Positions 6,850-9,096 of a DNA stretch of 9,096 nt are shown here, in pieces. A model generated the notes under the pieces. The model did not search any database. It saw only the letters and a list, made by a program, of their open reading frames with translations, and was not told the DNA's origin. The stretch spans positions 1-9,096 of the forward strand of contig JAJFMR010000097.1 of the NCBI GenBank assembly GCA_020696915.1, in the 5' to 3' direction. This DNA is from Rhizobiaceae bacterium. GTDB lineage: Bacteria > Pseudomonadota > Alphaproteobacteria > Rhizobiales > Rhizobiaceae. The position numbers were made by a program, and so were the translations under genes. Positions within the stretch are counted from its first letter, which is position 1; each line of letters starts with the position of its first letter.

Positions 6850-7233
6850 ATGCGTTCGCCCGGCCTGCTGAAACGCTTCCTCATCACACTCACCGCCATG
6901 GCGCTGGTGACCGCGGCGTGGAACGTCTACGTCGTCCTCAACGACGACGGGACGATCAGCGGCCGGGTGGTCGACGGAGCGGGAAACCCCGTGGAAGGGG
7001 CGAAGGTGACCCTCTCGGAGCGGTCGCTGCTGGTCGCCCGCCCGCGCGGGCAGACCGTGACGGATGCGGAGGGGCAGTTCGCGTTCACCGGGCATCGGCT
7101 GCACAGGCTCTATCTGGAAGCGAGCAAGGAAGGAGCGGGGCGCGGCAGCCAGCGCGAATACCGGCTCTACTTCAAAGGCCAGAACCTGGAGCTGGAGGAG
7201 CCGCTGCAGCTTGGCGCCGGGGGCGCCACATGA
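6850..7233 (+). CDS. Small exported or membrane-anchored protein with carboxypeptidase-regulatory-like domain
   Basis: The product is 127 residues. Residues 1-10 are basic and 11-29 are hydrophobic (LITLTAMALVTAAWNVYVV), giving an uncleaved signal anchor or a signal peptide without a clear Ala-x-Ala site. From about 33 a beta-sandwich repeat begins: TISGRVVDGAGNPVEGAKVTL (35-55), then QTVTDAEGQFAFTG (68-81). The G-x-V-x-D...G-x-P-x-x-G-A-x-V...T-D-x-x-G-x-F pattern is that of carboxypeptidase regulatory-like / CNA-B-like domains, which often bind carbohydrate or serve in protein contacts. It has no enzymatic residues I recognise. The gene starts 2 bases after the permease stop, and its stop overlaps the start of the next gene (ATGA), so it belongs to the operon. 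It would face the periplasm, where it might assist the binding protein or the importer; that role is inference. Confidence 0.82.
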   Translation: MRSPGLLKRFLITLTAMALVTAAWNVYVVLNDDGTISGRVVDGAGNPVEGAKVTLSERSLLVARPRGQTVTDAEGQFAFTGHRLHRLYLEASKEGAGRGSQREYRLYFKGQNLELEEPLQLGAGGAT

Positions 7234-8279
7234 GCCAGCAGGAACGTCCTCTCATCCTGTTCGACCCGTTTCCGCGCTCACGCGATCTCATCTTCACCGA
7301 GGCGGCCTGGCGGGATCTCGCCGGCCGCGCGCGCGTCATCGGCCACGAGGACGGGCGGATGCCGGCTGCCATCGTCGAACGCCATCTCGGCGAGGCGGAA
7401 CTGGTGATCGGGCAGACCGATCTGCCCGCGGAGCGCATCGACGCCGCGCCCCGGCTGAAGGCGATCATCAACGTCGAAGGGAATTTCCTGCCCAATGTCG
7501 ACTATGCCGCCTGCTTCCGGCGCGGCATCCAGGTGCTCGCCGCCGCGCCGGCCTTCGCCGGACCGGTCGCCGAGATGGGTCTGGCGATGGCGCTCGACCT
7601 GGCGCGCGGCGTTACCGCCGCCGACCGGGCGTTTCGGAACAGGGAGGAGAGATACGGGCTCGCCGGGAACGGCGACGCCTTCACGCTGTCCGGCTGCGAC
7701 CTCGGCTTCGTGGGATTCGGCAATCTCGGCCGTGCGCTGCAGCCGCTGCTGGCGCCGTTCAGGCCGCGTATCCGGGTCTTCGATCCATGGCTGCCGGCCG
7801 GGCACCTGCGGGAATTCGGCGTGCTGCCCGCGACGCTCGACGAGGTGCTTCGCGCCTCCCGCCTTACATTCGTGCTGGCCGGCGTCACGTCGGAAAATCG
7901 CGGCATGATCGGCAAAGGAGAGCTGGCGTCGATGCCCCCGGGAGCGGCGCTCGTGCTTCTGTCGCGAGCCGAGGTGGTCGACTGGAGCGCGCTCATGGAG
8001 GCGACTGGGGACGGGCGCATCCGCGCCGCCACGGATGTCTTTCCGCAGGAGCCGGTCGCGCCTGACGACCCGGTGCGGCACAATCCCAACCTCCTGCTTT
8101 CCGCTCACCGGGCGGGCGGCGTGCGGGAGGCGTTCCACCGCATCGGCGAAATGGTGGTGGACGACGCGCTGCTGATCCTCGCCGGGCTGCCGGCGGTGCG
8201 GCTGCAGGCGGCGCGGCGGGAAACCGTGGGCCGCCTGCGCTCCAGGCCGGGCCGCTCCTACGGCAAGGACGAGATCTGA
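7230..8279 (+). CDS. D-2-hydroxyacid dehydrogenase family protein (NAD-dependent)
   Basis: The product is 349 residues, near the usual 310-340. The family reversibly oxidises D-2-hydroxy acids to 2-keto acids in the cytoplasm. Seen: the Rossmann motif FVGFGNLG (160-167), with Asp185 in RVFDPW at the end of the second strand, favouring NAD over NADP. The catalytic triad is recognisable as Arg246 (LLSRAEVVDW), Glu274 (DVFPQEP) and His293 (SAHRAGG). The Arg motif is divergent: relatives usually have N-[TS]-[AS]-R-G, here LLSRA. The N-terminal substrate loop NVEGNFLPNVDY (81-92) likewise differs from the common G-x-G-x-D-x-[IV] spelling. The start overlaps the preceding stop by 4 bases, and the next gene begins directly after its stop. 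A sugar acid is a plausible substrate given the context, but this is inference. Confidence 0.9.
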   Translation: MSQQERPLILFDPFPRSRDLIFTEAAWRDLAGRARVIGHEDGRMPAAIVERHLGEAELVIGQTDLPAERIDAAPRLKAIINVEGNFLPNVDYAACFRRGIQVLAAAPAFAGPVAEMGLAMALDLARGVTAADRAFRNREERYGLAGNGDAFTLSGCDLGFVGFGNLGRALQPLLAPFRPRIRVFDPWLPAGHLREFGVLPATLDEVLRASRLTFVLAGVTSENRGMIGKGELASMPPGAALVLLSRAEVVDWSALMEATGDGRIRAATDVFPQEPVAPDDPVRHNPNLLLSAHRAGGVREAFHRIGEMVVDDALLILAGLPAVRLQAARRETVGRLRSRPGRSYGKDEI

Positions 8280-9096
8280 ATGGGGTTGATACACCGCCTC
8301 GGCCTTGAACCGGCGCGCCGCGGGGTCATCCTGCACGCCGACGATGTCGGCATGTGCCACGGCGCCAACACTGCCTTCGTGGCGCTGTCGCGCATCGGAG
8401 CGCTGACCTGCGGCTCGGTCATGGTGCCGTGCCCATGGTTCCCGGAAATCGCGCACATCGCGGCGGCCGAGACGACACTCGACCTCGGCGTCCACCTGAC
8501 GCTGACCAGCGAATGGCCATCTTACCGCTGGGGACCGCTGACGCGTGCCGGTGCGGGCTCCGGACTGGTCGACGACGACGGCTATTTCCCCCGCACGGTC
8601 GCCGCGCTCGCGGCCGCTGTCGACCCTGGGGCGGCCGAACTGGAGATGCGGGCACAGGTCGACCGGGCACTGTCCTTCGGCATCGACGTCACCCACATCG
8701 ACACGCATATGGGCGCAGCGCTCTCGCCGCCGCTGCTCGACGCCTACTGCCGGATCGGCAACGACTACCGGCTGCCGGTGCTCTTGCCGCGGGACAGCCG
8801 CCATTACGCCGAAGTCCTGAAGCTCGACACGCCGGGGTGGCGCGAGACCCTCGACGCAGCAGTCGCCCGCCTCGACGCCGGGCATATGCCGCTGGTCGAC
8901 GACTTCAGGATGACGCCCGGCGTTCCGCACGCCGAAAGCGACGCCGCCTACCGCTCGCTCGTCTCCGGCCTGCCGGCCGGGCTGACCTTCCTTGCGCTGC
9001 ATCCGAATGCCCCCGGCGACATCGAGGCGATCGTGCCGCCGAGGGCGCATTTCCGGACCGACGAATACCGGCTGCTGCGCAGCGGCGCGGTCTCCG
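8280..9096 (+). CDS. ChbG/YdjC-family carbohydrate deacetylase (partial, C-terminus off the right edge)
   Basis: The frame is open from ATG 8280 to the edge, 272 codons; complete relatives are about 250-300 residues, so little is missing. ChbG removes an acetyl group from N-acetylated chitobiose-type sugars in a metal-dependent reaction. Seen: RRGVILHADDVGMCHGANTAF (13-33), matching the family opening [IL]-x-ADD-[FV]-G-x-x-x-x-x-N; DLGVHLTLTSEW (68-79), matching GLHLTLT; and VTHIDTHMG (137-145), matching the H-[IL]-D-[ST]-H motif. Asp21/Asp22, His72 and His139/His143 are the likely metal and catalytic positions. HPNAPG (241-246) is near the end. The start abuts the preceding stop with no gap. 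There is no signal peptide, so it acts in the cytoplasm on imported substrate. The HIDTH motif continues MG rather than a further HxH as in some relatives, so its substrate may differ from chitobiose. Confidence 0.87.
   Translation, partial: MGLIHRLGLEPARRGVILHADDVGMCHGANTAFVALSRIGALTCGSVMVPCPWFPEIAHIAAAETTLDLGVHLTLTSEWPSYRWGPLTRAGAGSGLVDDDGYFPRTVAALAAAVDPGAAELEMRAQVDRALSFGIDVTHIDTHMGAALSPPLLDAYCRIGNDYRLPVLLPRDSRHYAEVLKLDTPGWRETLDAAVARLDAGHMPLVDDFRMTPGVPHAESDAAYRSLVSGLPAGLTFLALHPNAPGDIEAIVPPRAHFRTDEYRLLRSGAVS

Noticed and set aside
7278..9050. Long 590-codon open frame on the minus strand
   Set aside because: It lies opposite two genes with clear family motifs. Its product is rich in Arg, His, Gly and Gln without recognisable domains, as expected for the antisense frame of GC-rich coding DNA.

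Overview
The window is GC-rich, densely packed DNA with short intergenic gaps. Its protein families and motif spellings look like an alphaproteobacterium, most likely of the Rhizobiales (Mesorhizobium/Sinorhizobium type). The taxonomic call rests on codon and GC character and on operon style, not on a marker gene. The whole window is one carbohydrate uptake and catabolism locus: an ABC sugar importer with its own LacI-type regulator and several sugar-modifying enzymes.

Layout. Positions 1-1423 are on the minus strand. A MalK/UgpC-type transport ATPase (TTG start) is followed, with a 4-base overlap, by a NagB-like amino-sugar isomerase/deaminase that runs off the left edge. Positions 1424-1538 are a divergent control region containing a LacI-type operator. 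A LacI-family repressor gene follows on the plus strand (1539-2582). Next is a 113-base gap holding a recognisable promoter and a second operator of the same pattern just downstream of its -10 box. From 2696 to the right edge is one tightly spaced plus-strand operon: Gfo/Idh/MocA oxidoreductase, exported solute-binding protein, two MalF/MalG-type permeases, a small membrane-anchored or exported carboxypeptidase-regulatory-like domain protein, a D-2-hydroxyacid dehydrogenase, and a ChbG/YdjC-type carbohydrate deacetylase that runs off the right edge. Several junctions overlap or abut (ATGA overlap, 0-8 base gaps), which suggests translational coupling.

How it may work together. The binding protein, two permeases and the divergently transcribed ATPase form a complete CUT1-type importer. 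The repressor gene sits between two near-identical operators, so the ATPase/NagB unit and the main operon are probably induced together by one sugar. A predicted N-/O-deacetylase and a predicted amino-sugar deaminase bracket the importer, and two NAD(P)-dependent oxidoreductases lie between them. This suggests that the substrate is an acetylated amino sugar, a disaccharide of one, or an oxidised derivative. That substrate assignment is inference. The families are ordinary, but this enzyme set and the small beta-sandwich protein in the operon are worth following up. I see no RNA genes, mobile elements or CRISPR arrays. No stretch longer than 300 bases lacks a gene.
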